Shown: positions 21,560-33,475 of the stretch, in pieces
Layout of the letters: each line of letters opens with the position of its first letter
How positions within the stretch are numbered: the stretch's first letter is position 1
NCBI GenBank assembly: GCA_020543525.1
Contig: JAHYIO010000023.1
Location: 992,001 to 1,056,000 of the forward strand
From: Coriolopsis trogii
Lineage: Eukaryota > Basidiomycota > Agaricomycetes > Polyporales > Polyporaceae
DNA length: 64,000 nucleotides
Reading direction: 5' to 3'
Program-made: the position numbers and the translations under genes
Notes under the pieces: generated by a model
Told to the model about the DNA's origin: nothing
Database searches by the model: none
The model's input: only the letters and a program-made list of their open reading frames with translations

Positions 21560-24420
21560 GTCCCCTCCGCAGCGTCCTCTGCTCGCGGTCGACACGTTTG
21601 GCCACGTAGAACACGTACGCGACAGCCCGACGCTGCTGGAGAAACCCCAAGAGTCTGCGTCCGCAGTGCACAGTTGGACGGGCGGCATCTGTGTCTTGAC
21701 ACTGCGGGGCCGCGGTTCGAGTCAGAACTCATGCGAACGCCCGAGATGGATGGGCGCATAAGGCAAGACGGGTCCGTGTGCTCGTTCCCAATATACATGC
21801 ACAGCCGACGTCCTCGATGTCCTTGCCCGCACAGCTCGCGTCCATGAGGCTCCCGCCCACGCCAGCGCCGCCTCTCTTCCCAGCGCCGCCGCCCATCCCG
21901 CCGCCCGCCCGCTTGCCGCGCCCGACCAGAATATCCGAAGACGTGCCACCCACCGTCCGACGTCGCGCAATCAGCTCCCATCGATCGCGCTGATGTCTCC
22001 TAGCCCCGCCGACGGGCCCCCGAATGGCCGACAGCAATTTGCACGGGAACGCGTCCTCGGTCCGTTCCCAGGTCCATCCCAGCCTCTCGTCCAATGATCG
22101 TTTCGCCGCCACGGGCAGTTCCAAGCGTGCGACACTCTGCATGCCCTGAACCCCGCGCCTCCCAGGCGGGCCGCCATCGCCCTCAATCCCAGACGACGCT
22201 GCCACCAGATCATCCCGACGTCGGAGCGCTCGCTCGTGGCGGACGGCGCATGACCCAGAACAGAACAACGACCCTGTTAGACTGACGTCGCCTGCGGGCG
22301 ATAAGCCGGATCTTCAGCTTCTCCACCGCACGAACCGCGAATATATCATTTGCTTGCTCAGCGCAGAGCGGTAGTCGCCGCCCAGTGCTCGTACTTGCCG
22401 TATGCTGACTTGCTGACTCGAGATGACCAACCTCTAGCAAACCAATCGCGTCTGGTACCAACGAGAGGGAGAGCAACAACCAGAAGCAGCCTCATCTTGC
22501 GTACACGCGGTCGCACAGGCATTTGCCTGAGAGAGACTTGCGAGGCGGTACCGCGAGGCATGGACACGGACGACAGACAGGGGCCGATTGTGAGCGTGTA
22601 AGCTTGTGAACATCCCTCTTCGGTCTCGCGCAGGGGAGGAAATCAAGTTGACATTGTAGACACCGTTGACGCGGCCCCCCGCCTTCTGCTTCTACGAGCA
22701 CTGTTTGACCTTCACGAACACAGCCTGAACCGCCGGGGCGTCGCACTGGGCGGCAGTACGTGTCCTCTGGCCGGCTTCTGCGTCAGCACACGCGCGCACC
22801 GTAGCGACACTCACCCGGACCGTTCTCCCCGCCCTTCCTCTCTGAGCACGAACTCCCGACGGGCACGGCATCCGTGCTCCCTTGACATACACAGCCCTCT
22901 CTACGCGCGGTGCCTGCTGCGAGGGCTTCATCGCCACAATGTTGCAGAAACAATGAGGAACATACCGGGTCGCAGACTTGAGTGTCCGCTTGACCGTTAG
23001 CAAGGCACGCATATCATAGCACTCACCGACTGCATCATCCTCGACGCCACTGCTGAAGAGCTGGCACCCCTTAGCCTGTTCCTGCCTTGAGGCTCTTCAG
23101 CGCTCTCCGCACATCCATAGAAGCTCCGCGCCTTCTTCGGAGGCCTCCCTTCGCCGCGACGAGGAACGTACCAGGATTTTGGCCGCACGTTGACCGCAAG
23201 GAACCCAGCATCGCGGCTCCCACTTCCACGCAGTACACGGCTTCTGACAGCCCACAGACACCCGGCGGACTCCGACCGGCCAGCCTTGCATGCTTTTCGA
23301 CAGCGTCGGGGACCTCAGCGCCATGTCCGCCGTGGTCGACAAGGGACGTACCGACATCCTCGACGCATCGCCTAGATACCCGACAAGGACGGCACCTGGC
23401 CTAAACACCACCCCCCGGACCTCGAGGCTCTTCCGCAGCGTCCTTCCACACCGCGCATCTTCAGGCATTTACGCATCGCCACGGCCATGGAACACGATGA
23501 GTGATTGACAACGACATACCCGAGGCTCAGCTCAAGACCTTCAGCACGAGCCCGAAGCTCGACCGATGCAGAACCCAGCTGCCGCAGCCTGTGTATATGC
23601 GCGACGGGCGCCAAATACCCATTGCGTCACCGCCCTCAGAATCAGCCAGCGAGAACCTCAGAAGACCCCCTAGTCCATAAAAATCCGCAGAAATCGCAAG
23701 AAAAAAGCAACGAGGGCGGAAGACAGCGCAGAAGACGGAGCGTTTGCAGGAGGCAGGAAGCGAGAGAGAGGGCTCGCTTTTTCTGTCGTTTTATGCGTGG
23801 CGGCCTCGAGTCAGCAGCACGCTCACCGAGCCTTGAGCTCCGCCTAATCGGGACGGGACCATTGGATGAAGTTGACTCATCCACGTGGGTGCCCTTTCCG
23901 GATTCGTCCTGCGGATCACCACGAGGCTCCGAAACGCCAGGCGCGCTTGTTTGGCGTCCGCTGAACAGAAGACTGTGTAGGGCTCAAAGGACGGCTGCGC
24001 GGGGTTCTGTACGAGCAGCTGCGTAGGAATATGCTCACTGTCTCTGACGCAGAATTTATGATGCATAGCTAGGGATATAAGGCGAAATACGTTGTGGAAT
24101 GATAATCCGGGGTGTTCGTGTTCGTGCCGTCATGCTGAGGCGACGGTGAGCACGCAGCCCCGTCCGCATTCCTATTCAGGCATACAGCCGGCGGGACCGA
24201 CGCAAAATTGCCGCCGCCGGGGCCGTCCCGCTCTCCGACTCACGATGACAAGGGGCGGAAAGTCTGCCTGAATAGAGGGAGCAATGAGCTACACTAAGAA
24301 AAGCAAGGAACGCATTCCATCCTGTACCCGGGACGAGCAGAAACGAAACAGGAAACGAAGATACAGTAGACCCAAGCAAACATCGATAACCCTCCACGCA
24401 TGACAACCCCTTCTCCCCCG
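21560..24420. other. 2.9-kb GC-rich stretch without a recognised gene
   Basis: Frames of up to 179 codons exist (for example minus strand 21729-22268) but are Arg/Gly/Ala-rich and resemble GC-driven chance frames. No conserved motif, tRNA or repeat was recognised. It lies upstream of the bZIP gene and downstream of the RhoGAP gene and may include long leader or regulatory sequence. Confidence 0.4.
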
Positions 24421-24423
24421 CCA

Positions 24424-26919
24424 TCATCTCTGCCCCTGCGATGGCAGACTCGGGACCGGGGGCGCATCCGGCGCACTGAAGAACCCCTCGGCAGTGATCC
24501 CCATCGCCTGCACGCCCGCGCCCGCGCTCTTCCCCCTCGTCGTCCCCCGCCCGAGCGCGATCGAGCCCTTCCGGGACGGGTTCCCGCGCTCGATGCTGAT
24601 CGTCGAGCGCGCCTTGTTCATGTTCATCGTCGCGTACGCGCTCGGCGCGCCCCCGTGCCCGTTCCCGAACGTCGTATGCGTCGAGCGCGCCGTCGCGTCC
24701 CTCGACGCGCCCGTCCGGTGCTGTGGGCGGAACGTGCTCGACCCGCCTGCGCCCCCGCCGGAGAACCGGTTCGGGTTGGGCTGGTTGGGTCCGAGGGGCA
24801 TGACGAGCATCGCGTCGTCGATGTCCTCGTCGTCGAGCAGCGCGCTGTCCCGGTTGTTGAGCGATGGGCTGCCGGGCGAGTTGAGGTCTGCGAATGGGTT
24901 CGGGGGGTGGATGACCTCTTGGCCGAGCGCTTCGGTTCGGTCGAGGACGTCGTCGAACACCTCGTAGTACCGCTGGATGCAGAGCTTGATGATCATTCCC
25001 AGCGTGGTCTTGCCCTCGGTGAGGGCAGCGGGGTTCGAGGCAGGCCCCCGCTGCGCTTGTGCCTGGGCTGGGAGGTTGGTGCTTGATGCTGCGCGTGCTG
25101 CGTCGAAGAGCGTTGGGGCGTTTGGCGCGGAGCACATCATGACGTCTCGCATGGGATTCGAACTGGACACGAGGTTGGGACAGATGACAACGGTGAGATT
25201 GTGCGCGTCCATCCTGTTTGTTGCAGAGCGCAGTTGCACTTCGTATAGCAGATCTGCAAACCATCAGGCATCAGAATCTCGATCTCCGCCACCTCTCGAA
25301 TGAGACTTACGCAGGACATTGCTTAGCAGAATATATACGCACGGTGGCAGTTCAGGAAGTAAGGTTTCGCGGATATACAAGATGGCCGACATGTCGTTTG
25401 GATCGTCTGTTGGCATTGGGCATTTGCGGATGAGTGGGTATAATCGCTCGGGGAACACAGGTTCAGGAAGGTCGTGCAGGTACTTCTTCAGCAAGACTGC
25501 CGCTAGATGTGGGTCGCCGAATGTCTCCAGCGACACGACTTGACCTTTTCTACGTCAGCCATTATACCGGGGCTAGACTGACTGGAGACATACCTCGATC
25601 ATAGGCCTGTGCAGCCTGCTTCAATAGAACCGAATTTGGTGACCGACGAAATAAGCCCTCATCATTCAAACCTATTTTGATATCAATATCGAACGCATGA
25701 CGGAAGGCATCTAGACCTTACCAGTTGAGCGGAGGTATTGTATGCAATCCTTTACCACGCGTGGGAGACCTCCTTTCTCGCCATCGAATCCCATGAGCTC
25801 CTCGAGCGGGACGCCGAAGAGGTCTGACCGCGTGACGACGGGAAGCTGGATTTGTTTCTCATGCTTGAGGTTCTCTCTGCACAAGATGTGAGCGACCGGA
25901 GCAGGGTGAGAACACGACGTCGAGCGTACTGGTATACTGCAGGGGGTATATCTATCTGGGTGAGTGGGACGTGGTATGCCAACTCCGAAAGGGTATTGAT
26001 ATAAGTTATCTTGCGGAAGAACTTGGGGCTGCTCTAGTGAGAACTTGTCCGGACTGTTTTAATGCATCACCGTACCTGATGATTGCACCAGCCAGGGAGA
26101 ACAGCACTGAACGAAGGGTTAGAGAGACCAAGGAGAGGGTCGATGAAGTCTACGCACTCTTTGTGAAGAAATTCGAATGGACAACATACTACATGCCGGT
26201 GAGCAAGTAACACGACGAAGCGGTAGTCAAGGACGGACCAAGCGTTTGAGATTCTTGCGATACTTCCGGCTCAAACTGCGGTAAGCTTTCCATACCCAGT
26301 TCCAGCCGGGCGTATGCCGATTTCCAGCAGCAAGGAAGACGACGGTGTAGTCGCTCTCGACTGCACTCCGGGTTTGAGACGGGTGTGGACGTAGAAACTG
26401 CCAATTACGCACCATACAAATCCAGGTATGACAACATGCGGCTATCTCATCGTCTGAATGGGCGTTCCGGGAGCAATGACGTGAATACGTACGTTAATAG
26501 GAGGTCGTACGAAACCTCCCGAGGGTCAGGCATCGCTGAGGCGCACATAACAATCCTACTAACGTATGACTGGACTGCGCGACAGGCCATACTAACAGCG
26601 TGCTCACATAGGGCGGGTTCTGGATACACAGCTCAGGAAAGCAAACACGGGAACATAGACGCAACACGCACTCATAGTCCACACCTGCCTGGAATATCAA
26701 TCTGCTCATGACCTCCTGTATTCGCTCTTGCCCATAGTGCGGAACGGGCGGAGTTTCTGCGCTCGATGTCTTACCAAAGGAAGGCTTGAAGAACGACTTG
26801 CGCTTGCTCGTTGCAGGAGAGTCAGGAGGGTTGTCGAAGGAATTGGACCGCACTGGAGAATTGATATTCGCGGAGAGCGCAGCCAGCCGCTGTTTGAGAG
26901 TGAGGGGGTTTGGAGGCAT
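24424..26919 (-). CDS. Rho GTPase-activating protein with Sec14/BCH domain (p50RhoGAP-like)
   Basis: The predicted protein stimulates GTP hydrolysis by Rho/Cdc42-type GTPases. It starts MPPNPLTLKQRLAALSANIN (ATG 26919), then RIQEVMSRLIFQAGVDYE. The BCH/CRAL-TRIO-like domain includes CASAMPDPREVSYDLLL, ESDYTVVFLAAGNRHTPGW and WKAYRSLSRKYRKNLKRL. A linker AYHVPLTQIDIPPAVYQ leads to the RhoGAP domain, where EGLFRRSPNSVLLKQ carries the arginine finger. FGDPHLAAVLLKKYLHDLPE and NLTVVICPNLVSS follow. The tail is disordered, Ser/Gly/Asn-rich, ending LPSQGQR and TGA at 24424. Exon 1 is 26672-26919 and exon 2 is a 12-nt microexon (26608-26619). Architecture matches human ARHGAP1 and fungal relatives; membrane targeting by the Sec14-like domain is family knowledge. 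Confidence 0.88.
26608..26619 (-). other. 12-nt microexon of the RhoGAP gene
   Basis: On the coding strand AACCCGCCCTAT lies between a CCAG acceptor and a GTGAGC donor. Together with the flanking exons it completes DYETRPM, which matches the consensus of the family at this position. The two neighbouring introns are each 52 nt (26620-26671 and 26556-26607). Confidence 0.7.
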
Positions 26920-27647
26920 TCTCGCTGAGTTGTGGGGGAGCGGGGAGGTCGAGGCGAGGCGAACAGAGTATTTGAGAGCACCGTCTTGACAGGAGGAACC
27001 GGGGGAATGATTGGGAATGTAACCGACGTGGATCGGAGGTCCACCACTGCCTAGAGTCCCTCCGAGACAGCAAGAAGCACAGAGACGACGACAGATGTAT
27101 GCAAGAAAAGAGTTGCTCGCTCAGAGTCCGGATCAATATCAAGGCGACACAAGACGATGAACGGATGCGCGCGACGGAAGAGCAGCCACTGCTCGCTCGT
27201 GGCGGAGACCAGGTACAAGCGCCGGGAGCAAGTAATTGTGATCCGTCACGTACGGGCTGTACCCTGTCACAGGCTGTCACACGCCCCATTGGGCGACTTG
27301 TTCGAGCTCCCACCCGCTTAACCCTAAACCACGAGTTGGGATCTCCATCATCATCCACATACATCGAAGCCTCGGCCCTGTCATCGGAGCCCCAGCCCGA
27401 ACACTTGTGACTCATCGGCCGATGTAGAGATAGAAGACCAGATGTGAGTAGTATTACTGAATGCGACAGAGTATAAGGTCAGGACATCTGGGGCAGATGT
27501 CACAGTAACCCCGGGCTCTGTATAACATCCTTTCTGACGAGAGACATCTGCACAATGTACGTGAAATTCAGGCCTCCCTTGATTTGTTGCTTACCGTCTT
27601 TGCTATAGCACAGTTTTTCGTAATCTCCGCATCGCCGTCGAGTCATC
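26920..27647. other. Divergent intergenic region, RhoGAP / methyltransferase
   Basis: The starts of the two divergent genes are 0.73 kb apart. A 103-codon plus-strand frame at 27099-27410 lacks any similarity and is judged chance. This region must hold both promoters. Confidence 0.5.
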
Positions 27648-28457
27648 ATGTCGGAAGCTGTATACACCCACGGCCACCACCCCTCGGTCTTGCGGTCGCA
27701 CTCGTGGCGTACCGTACAGAACTCTGCAGCCTACCTGATCCCGTATCTGAAGCCTAACATGACCGTACTCGACGTCGGTTGTGGTCCTGGCACCATCTCC
27801 ACCGATCTCGCCATCAACTACGTCCCGGAGGGTCACGTTACCGGGCTCGACGTCCCCGGCGTACTCGAGACAGCCCAGAAGAACGCCACCGAGCGCGGTG
27901 CGACCAATGTCACTTTCACACCTGGCGATGCCCTCGCCCTTCCGTTTCCCGACGCCTCCTTCGATGTCGTGCATGCACACCAGGTGCTCCAACATGTAGG
28001 CGACCCGATCCAGGTCCTACGCGAGATGCGTCGGGTAACCAAGCTCGGCGGGATTGTAGCCACCCGCGAGACCGACTTCTCCGCTATGGCGTGGTGGCCG
28101 GAGATCGAGGGCATGGAGGACTGGCGCCAGGGCTACATCAAGGTCGCCCGAGCTAATGGTGGGGAGCCTGATGCTGGTCGTCGTCTCCACGTCTGGGCGA
28201 AGAAGGCAGGGTACCCCGCAGACAGCCTCACCCTCTCGACGGGCACCTGGTGCTACTACACCGCCGAGCAGCGTACGTGGTGGAGCGAAATCTGGGCAGA
28301 GCGTACTTTGTCGTCGAACTTTGCCTCGACTGCGATCAGGAACGGCATCTATACTCAAGAGGGGCTGGAGCAGGTCGCCGCGGTATGGAGACAGTGGGGC
28401 GCCGATGAGGATGGATGGTTCTCTCTGCTTCACGGCGAACTGATCGCGAAAGTGTAG
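27648..28457 (+). CDS. Class I SAM-dependent methyltransferase (UbiE-like)
   Basis: A single-exon 269-residue protein. Motif I is LDVGCGPGTISTDLA, followed by GLDVPGVLE (acidic residue that contacts the ribose) and the TPGDALALPFPDASFDVVHA segment, the layout of the Methyltransf_11/25 group. The substrate is not predictable; related fungal proteins act on small metabolites, and the family also includes ubiquinone and sterol methyltransferases. Trp-rich C-terminal part (GTWCYYTAEQRTWW, WRQWGADEDGWF). The start at 27648 (CATCATGTC) directly precedes SEAVYTHGHH. It has no introns, unlike its neighbours. Confidence 0.9.
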   Translation: MSEAVYTHGHHPSVLRSHSWRTVQNSAAYLIPYLKPNMTVLDVGCGPGTISTDLAINYVPEGHVTGLDVPGVLETAQKNATERGATNVTFTPGDALALPFPDASFDVVHAHQVLQHVGDPIQVLREMRRVTKLGGIVATRETDFSAMAWWPEIEGMEDWRQGYIKVARANGGEPDAGRRLHVWAKKAGYPADSLTLSTGTWCYYTAEQRTWWSEIWAERTLSSNFASTAIRNGIYTQEGLEQVAAVWRQWGADEDGWFSLLHGELIAKV

Positions 28458-28774
28458 GTTACTGATGACGGTGAGTATGGGATAGAATAACCGCGTTGCG
28501 GACAGTCCGCTAATTGTACTATGCTGGTGCCTCGTGTTCCCCATTATGAAGTCCAGAGGCTGTTGATATTGGGTAAATGGTTCACATCTCTCCTTGGATA
28601 CACAAGTCTGCCAGGTGGGTACATTTGAGCTCCGCGCAATCCAAAAAGATCAACTCGAACCAAGACTACTTTACTTTCAGCAAGGCAATGCGCGTATGTG
28701 AGACTCTGGATACAAGGGAGGCAACGAAAGACGTGTAGGTTCTCGTGACGACCTCAAAGGCGTAGGCACCGGTC
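28458..28774. other. Convergent intergenic region, nothing seen
   Basis: The 0.3-kb gap lies between the 3' ends of the methyltransferase and the second F-box-like gene. No gene or repeat is visible; both transcription terminators should be here. Confidence 0.5.
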
Positions 28775-30460
28775 TCAGACCTTGTTCAATCCGCATAACC
28801 CTTGTTTCTCCAACCTACGTCGCTCCCTCCGTCGTATGCTCTGAACGATCCCCAGACAACGCTCAACATCTTTCCATCCTGATTCTTTGAAATCGTAGTA
28901 ACGAGCGTCGAGATCACCTGCAGAGGCCCGTACGTGAAAGGACCAGAGTCCATCAAGTTGATGGAACAGGAGGGCAAGGAACTCGACTGTAAACTCCGGG
29001 TCCTGTATGCGGTACGGCCCTAGGCATACACCCAGACTCGTGAGGGGCGATGTGCTCTTGCCAAGATCGTCGAGAGCGTCCTCTGAGTATGCCACATGAG
29101 ACACGGGCTCCAATGGGATTGCGAGGGCGGTCAGTCTAGGGCAGTGAAGAGCTAAGTCGGGAAGGACGTCCAAGCTGGGGAACGGACGTTCAATGATGCT
29201 TAGGTCCTTATGCTTCCGCGAGACAGCGATATATATTTGTTCAATCGCTGGCCATGCGCGCGCCATATCACGGAGGATATCCCCATCAATGCGGTAGATG
29301 CACCTAATTCCGTAGTTGAAGCTGACCAGCTTCCCATATTTAAGAAAGGGGCGGAAGTGATCGGGCGACATTGTCCCGAGTAGATGGCTGTCCACAGCCG
29401 CACCAGGGCGTTGCCCATAGTACAAGTCGTCCACCTCAAGATGAGTGAGAGAGTCGATCGTAAATTGTCTGCGTATGGCGGAGGGGAGGGTCTGGGGGCT
29501 AGACGGGTCTGCGGTTCGCAGAATCTCGACTGACGCTCTCTGTACGCGAGGAAAGGTGACGATGTGAGAGAATCGAGTGTATGCGACAGACGTTAGGCCG
29601 CGAATCTTAATCGCCTGCAGCTCCGGGAATGCGCCTGAAGGCATCTTGTTCAGAGACCAGTCCAAAGCAGCAGGAAGCCAAAGAACGAGTTCTCGCAGCT
29701 TCTCAAGGGTAGCAAGAACCTGGAATGCGCCTTCACCAACGGTAAATTCACTGTTGATTTTGACCAAATTAGAGAACCCCACCGGCATGAGGTGCATTAT
29801 GCTATTGTGGGCGTCATTCCAGTCAGAATGGGTGGGGACGATGTTAAGTGATGTGAGTTGTGGGAACCGATGAACAGCCATGTGAAGTATGACCTGCAAG
29901 GCTTCGCTACACTCCGGCATAAAAGACAGGCGCAAGCGCCTCAAGTTACTGCTGAGGAGGGACAGTGTGGCAAGTAGATCATCCTCCATCGACGCGGCCC
30001 TGTGAAAGTATTCCATGGTGACTACTTTCAAAAATGGCTCTGATGCTGGCGGTCGAGTAACAGACAATCGCCACAGGAGGCGTGGGTCGATTGTCATCCC
30101 CCAATGTTCGCTTCTTGCAACGTCTAGAACCTTCACATGTACCGAGTAGTGGAGAAACCGTCGCCATTCCGTAGGTGCAAGGTATCGCGTAGGGCGCTGG
30201 CACCAACGCACATGCATGAGTGATTTGAGTGAGCAAGGGTGTCATGTCCCTGTACTCACAAATGTCTGGTTCTCAATAGTCCACGAGCCCTCCGGCAATG
30301 TGTGCTTGAACAATTGCTCAAGACTAGAGATCTCCCACAAGTATTCGACGGCGGAGTGATGGAACGCTGAGCACGTTCTAGCCAGCTGGGCAAGCGTTTC
30401 GTTGGGAGCACACGCGCAAATGTCGCGGTAGATGTCGTCGATAGAAAGTGCTCGGTGCAT
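28775..30460 (-). CDS. F-box-like protein, copy 2
   Basis: Two exons, 30260-30460 and 28775-30196, encode about 540 aa. The first exon (MHRALSIDDIYRDICACAPN, LAQLARTCSAFHHSAVEYLW) and the second (TRYLAPTEWRRFLHYSVHV, SSNLRRLRLSFMPECS) match copy 1 at 14848-16558 along their length, with the intron at the same place. It should act as a substrate receptor of an SCF ubiquitin ligase, with LRR-like repeats for recognition. No breaks are seen. It sits 0.7 kb downstream of a P450 gene on the same strand, just as copy 1 sits 0.35 kb downstream of the P450 pseudogene. Confidence 0.82.
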
Positions 30461-31156
30461 CGTTCACTGTGTACCCTAGCGCGATGGATTCGTCAGTATG
30501 ATGAAATGCAGAAGTTGTCAGAAGGACATACAGGATCGGTGACGGACCAAGCTAGTCTCCCGTAGGCAGACGATACGGACCTCTTGACTGACGGTAAGTA
30601 GGACCAAGCAGTGGGCTGACCAGCGAATCTGATAGACGCTCATATAACATTCTCCGGGCGAAGCGGGCCTGCCAGCCGCGAGCTCCGAAACAACCTTCCT
30701 CTCATCTAGCGATGGAGTACTCGACAGGAACAAAGAGCTCACATCTCGACTTCATATTTTATCACGCGTTTTGCTCGTCATGAGCTCAGGTAATAAGAGA
30801 ATTGTCATATTGTGCTCTTTTGAGCTCCAGTGCTCCAGAAAGCATCCAGGTGTTGGTGGGACAAGCTTGGAATGGCGCAAATAGTCTCCTCGCCGCCTCC
30901 TTGACGATGATATAATAAGGTCACTCCTGCTATGTTGGAAGGAATGGTGTCGAGTATTCACATATCGTCACTATATCGTACTCTGGTCAATCTGCTGAGT
31001 TTGTGTTCAATACGAAAGTCGCCGTCCGCCCACAGTTTTCGTGTTTCTTGCAACGAGTGTTCACCAAGCCGACAGCCTGCAAAGAATATAGCGTCAAAAA
31101 TAGCCTACCATGCTATACCAATCGACACCTGCCAGTAGAAGAAGTTCGTTCTCAGA
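30461..31156. other. Intergenic region between F-box copy 2 and P450-A
   Basis: Only short frames without similarity. No tRNA or repeat was recognised. It should hold the F-box promoter and the P450-A terminator. Confidence 0.45.
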
Positions 31157-32993
31157 CTAAAGATCACGTCCTGAGACCACCGATGAGGCATTGATGAGGT
31201 CTTGTGCAACCTTGGAACGGGGTTCAATCATGCAACGGCAGTCTTCAAGATGCCTGACAAAATGGACAATCAATCGCGTTAAGCAAGGCCAGTGCTGATA
31301 CTTACGACAGGAATCCATCTGTCATTTGAGGCTTGATCTCGACTTCTTTCCCTGTCACGTCCACAGGAAGGCTAATCTTGAAGACATGGAGCACACAGGC
31401 AACATTCAGGAACATTGACGTATCAGCGAAGTATCGCCCGGGGCAAATCCTGGCCGCCCAATGTGAGCCCGCGCAGAAACCCGGACCATGCATGACATCA
31501 TCTTTTGTACCTCCTGCCGGAGCCGAACGCTAAACTGAAAGGGTCACGAACGTTACGGTCAAGCTTGCCATCTCGGATGAAGCGTTCGGGATTGAACTCG
31601 TCCGGGTTCTTGTACTCTGTCAGATCGTGCATACAAGCCCTGCAGAGCACGTAAGTGAGCAAGCATGAACGAGGGCGGACTGATGTGGAAATTGGACCGA
31701 CCATATGTTAGGGACTAGCACGGTTCCTGCCGGTATGAAATAGCCTTGAATGACATCGTCCTCGACAGTGCGATGTGGGATGCTCAGCGGAGTCACGTTG
31801 AACCACCGCAGTGACTCTTTGACGATAGCGTTCACGTATACCAGAGCGTCGCGGTCCTCGAAGTCTGGGAGACGTTCTGGCCCGACGACTGCATCCAGCT
31901 TGGCCTGAGCCTTCTTCTGCACTTCGGGATAGAGTGCCATGGCCAGGAAGGTCGCTTGCAGGGTGGAGAACGTCTGTGTGCATGGGCATATGAGGACCTT
32001 TCCAAGTTCTACGCCATAAAGTAAGAAGCTCACCGTATCCGCACCAGCTAGTTACACCATTAATCACCTCAGCGGTCAGCATTGAATAAGCCATTGCGTA
32101 CCTTCGAATACAACAGCGACCACATCTTTCACGAGCTCTTCTATTGCCTGCGCATCTCCGCTGTTCTCTCTGGACAGCCGAACCATCAGCGAATCAGCTA
32201 TGGAGATGGGTCCCGGCATGACATGCGACGTCTGGTTGGCACCAGTTAATAACACGACGGGGACGCACGGAGAAAGTCTCACGTATGCGGTATTTCGCCG
32301 CTCGAAGGGCATCTCTCGGACTCTGTTACTTGCACGGCACCATTTTGCGAACAGCGTCTGGAACCCTGCTCCGGGCATCCATGTGGGGACGTACTTGAGA
32401 AACGGGAGGTAGTCAACCAGGAACCTCCCCGGAACGAACGCTTGGCCCGCTCCTTCAAGCGCCTCCGCAACCACCTGTATCAGCTCATTCTCTTCGTCGT
32501 CTACGTCAATTCCGTATCCGATTTTGAGTATGGTTGCTGCAAAAGCACTACGAGTAACGACGTCAGTAACGCGGGACACCATGAGCAAGTATCGCAGCAA
32601 TAGCTCACAATCGTATGTGCTGTTTGAAATGTTCCGGCTTCTTCATGAGCTTTTGTAGGAATGTGTGAGCAACAGCGATTTGAACGGGTCGATACTTCTC
32701 AATCGCCCCTGGGTGGAAATACTGCCATATTGCCCGCCGGTAGCTCCTCCATCGGGGGCCGTACGGTATCAGCCCAAGAATCCAGTCGTTCCCGGTGCTA
32801 GAACCAACCTTCAGTCCAACCTGTCGACAGTGGGCATGAGATAGATTTGACTCGGAGACGCACAGTTTGGTCACTGGTGTCGCCATTCTATCGGAAGTGT
32901 TCGCTGTGCGTGTTTCTAGGAACTCGGATATTGCTGCAGCGCTGCCAAGGACGACTTGTCTCTGACCGAGGATGTTGAAATGAATGACATCTC
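31157..32993 (-). CDS. Cytochrome P450-A, exons 2 to end (gene split by transposon)
   Basis: This is the main body of a P450 monooxygenase whose first exon lies 16 kb away at 49218-49440. It starts inside the protein with GDVIHFNILGQRQVVLGSAA. Landmarks are PYGPRWRSYRRAIWQYFHPG, the 14-nt exon AGADT (32034-32047), TFSTLQATFLAMALYPEVQK, KESLRWF (ExxR), PERFIRDGKLD, FGSGRR-ICPGRYFAD (haem Cys, across an intron), and the last exon RHLEDCRCMIEPRS ending GRDL, TAG at 31157. No stop or frameshift is seen. Best relatives by eye are P450-B (50200-52276) and the pseudogene at 13.3 kb; such Agaricomycete P450s are often annotated as O-methylsterigmatocystin-oxidoreductase-like. Substrate unknown. The upstream insertion in intron 1 probably abolishes expression. 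Confidence 0.85.
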
Positions 32994-33082
32994 CTGTGCC
33001 AGTCTGATCAGATATATGTGGTCGTCTCCAGCGCGGGTGCCAGGGGTAGGGGTTCGAAGAACGATGTACACCAGGGACTTCA

Positions 33083-33131
33083 CTTAGTTTGTTAATCAAG
33101 TCGTATGGAATAATGTAAAATAGCGATTAAA
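33083..33131 (+). repeat. Left terminal inverted repeat of the KDZ element
   Basis: Starts CTTAGTTTGTTAATCAAG and ends GATTAAA. It pairs with the reverse complement of 49147-49195 at 39 of 49 positions without gaps. Confidence 0.8.
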
Positions 33132-33475
33132 TTCACCATTAATTCTACTACTTCATGTGCGATCCCAATGTTCAATGAAGTGATCAAGGGGCTGATTAAA
33201 TTATGGTTGGCATAACCGCAAGACGATCACGGTGGTCTACCACTCTATGCATTTAATCATATGATTAACCGAATGATCAACTCAGAATGCATGAAGGCTC
33301 AGTATACAGTATCATGTTGATTACACAGACGAGTGAGGATAAACAGGACGATTAACTCATGATGATTACCCTATAGATGAGACTTCAAACATGCAGTAGT
33401 AAACAGGGGGATTACGCTGGCGATTATGTGAAGATAAATGCAAAGATTAATGGGATGCAGAATGAGGCACAGCCA

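Noticed and set aside
21640..21740. tRNA gene suggested by GCGGTTCGAGTC
   Set aside because: No matching A box, acceptor stem or anticodon loop could be folded around it.
27099..27410. 103-codon plus-strand frame in the RhoGAP/methyltransferase gap
   Set aside because: No similarity, no splice context, and it lies where both promoters are expected.
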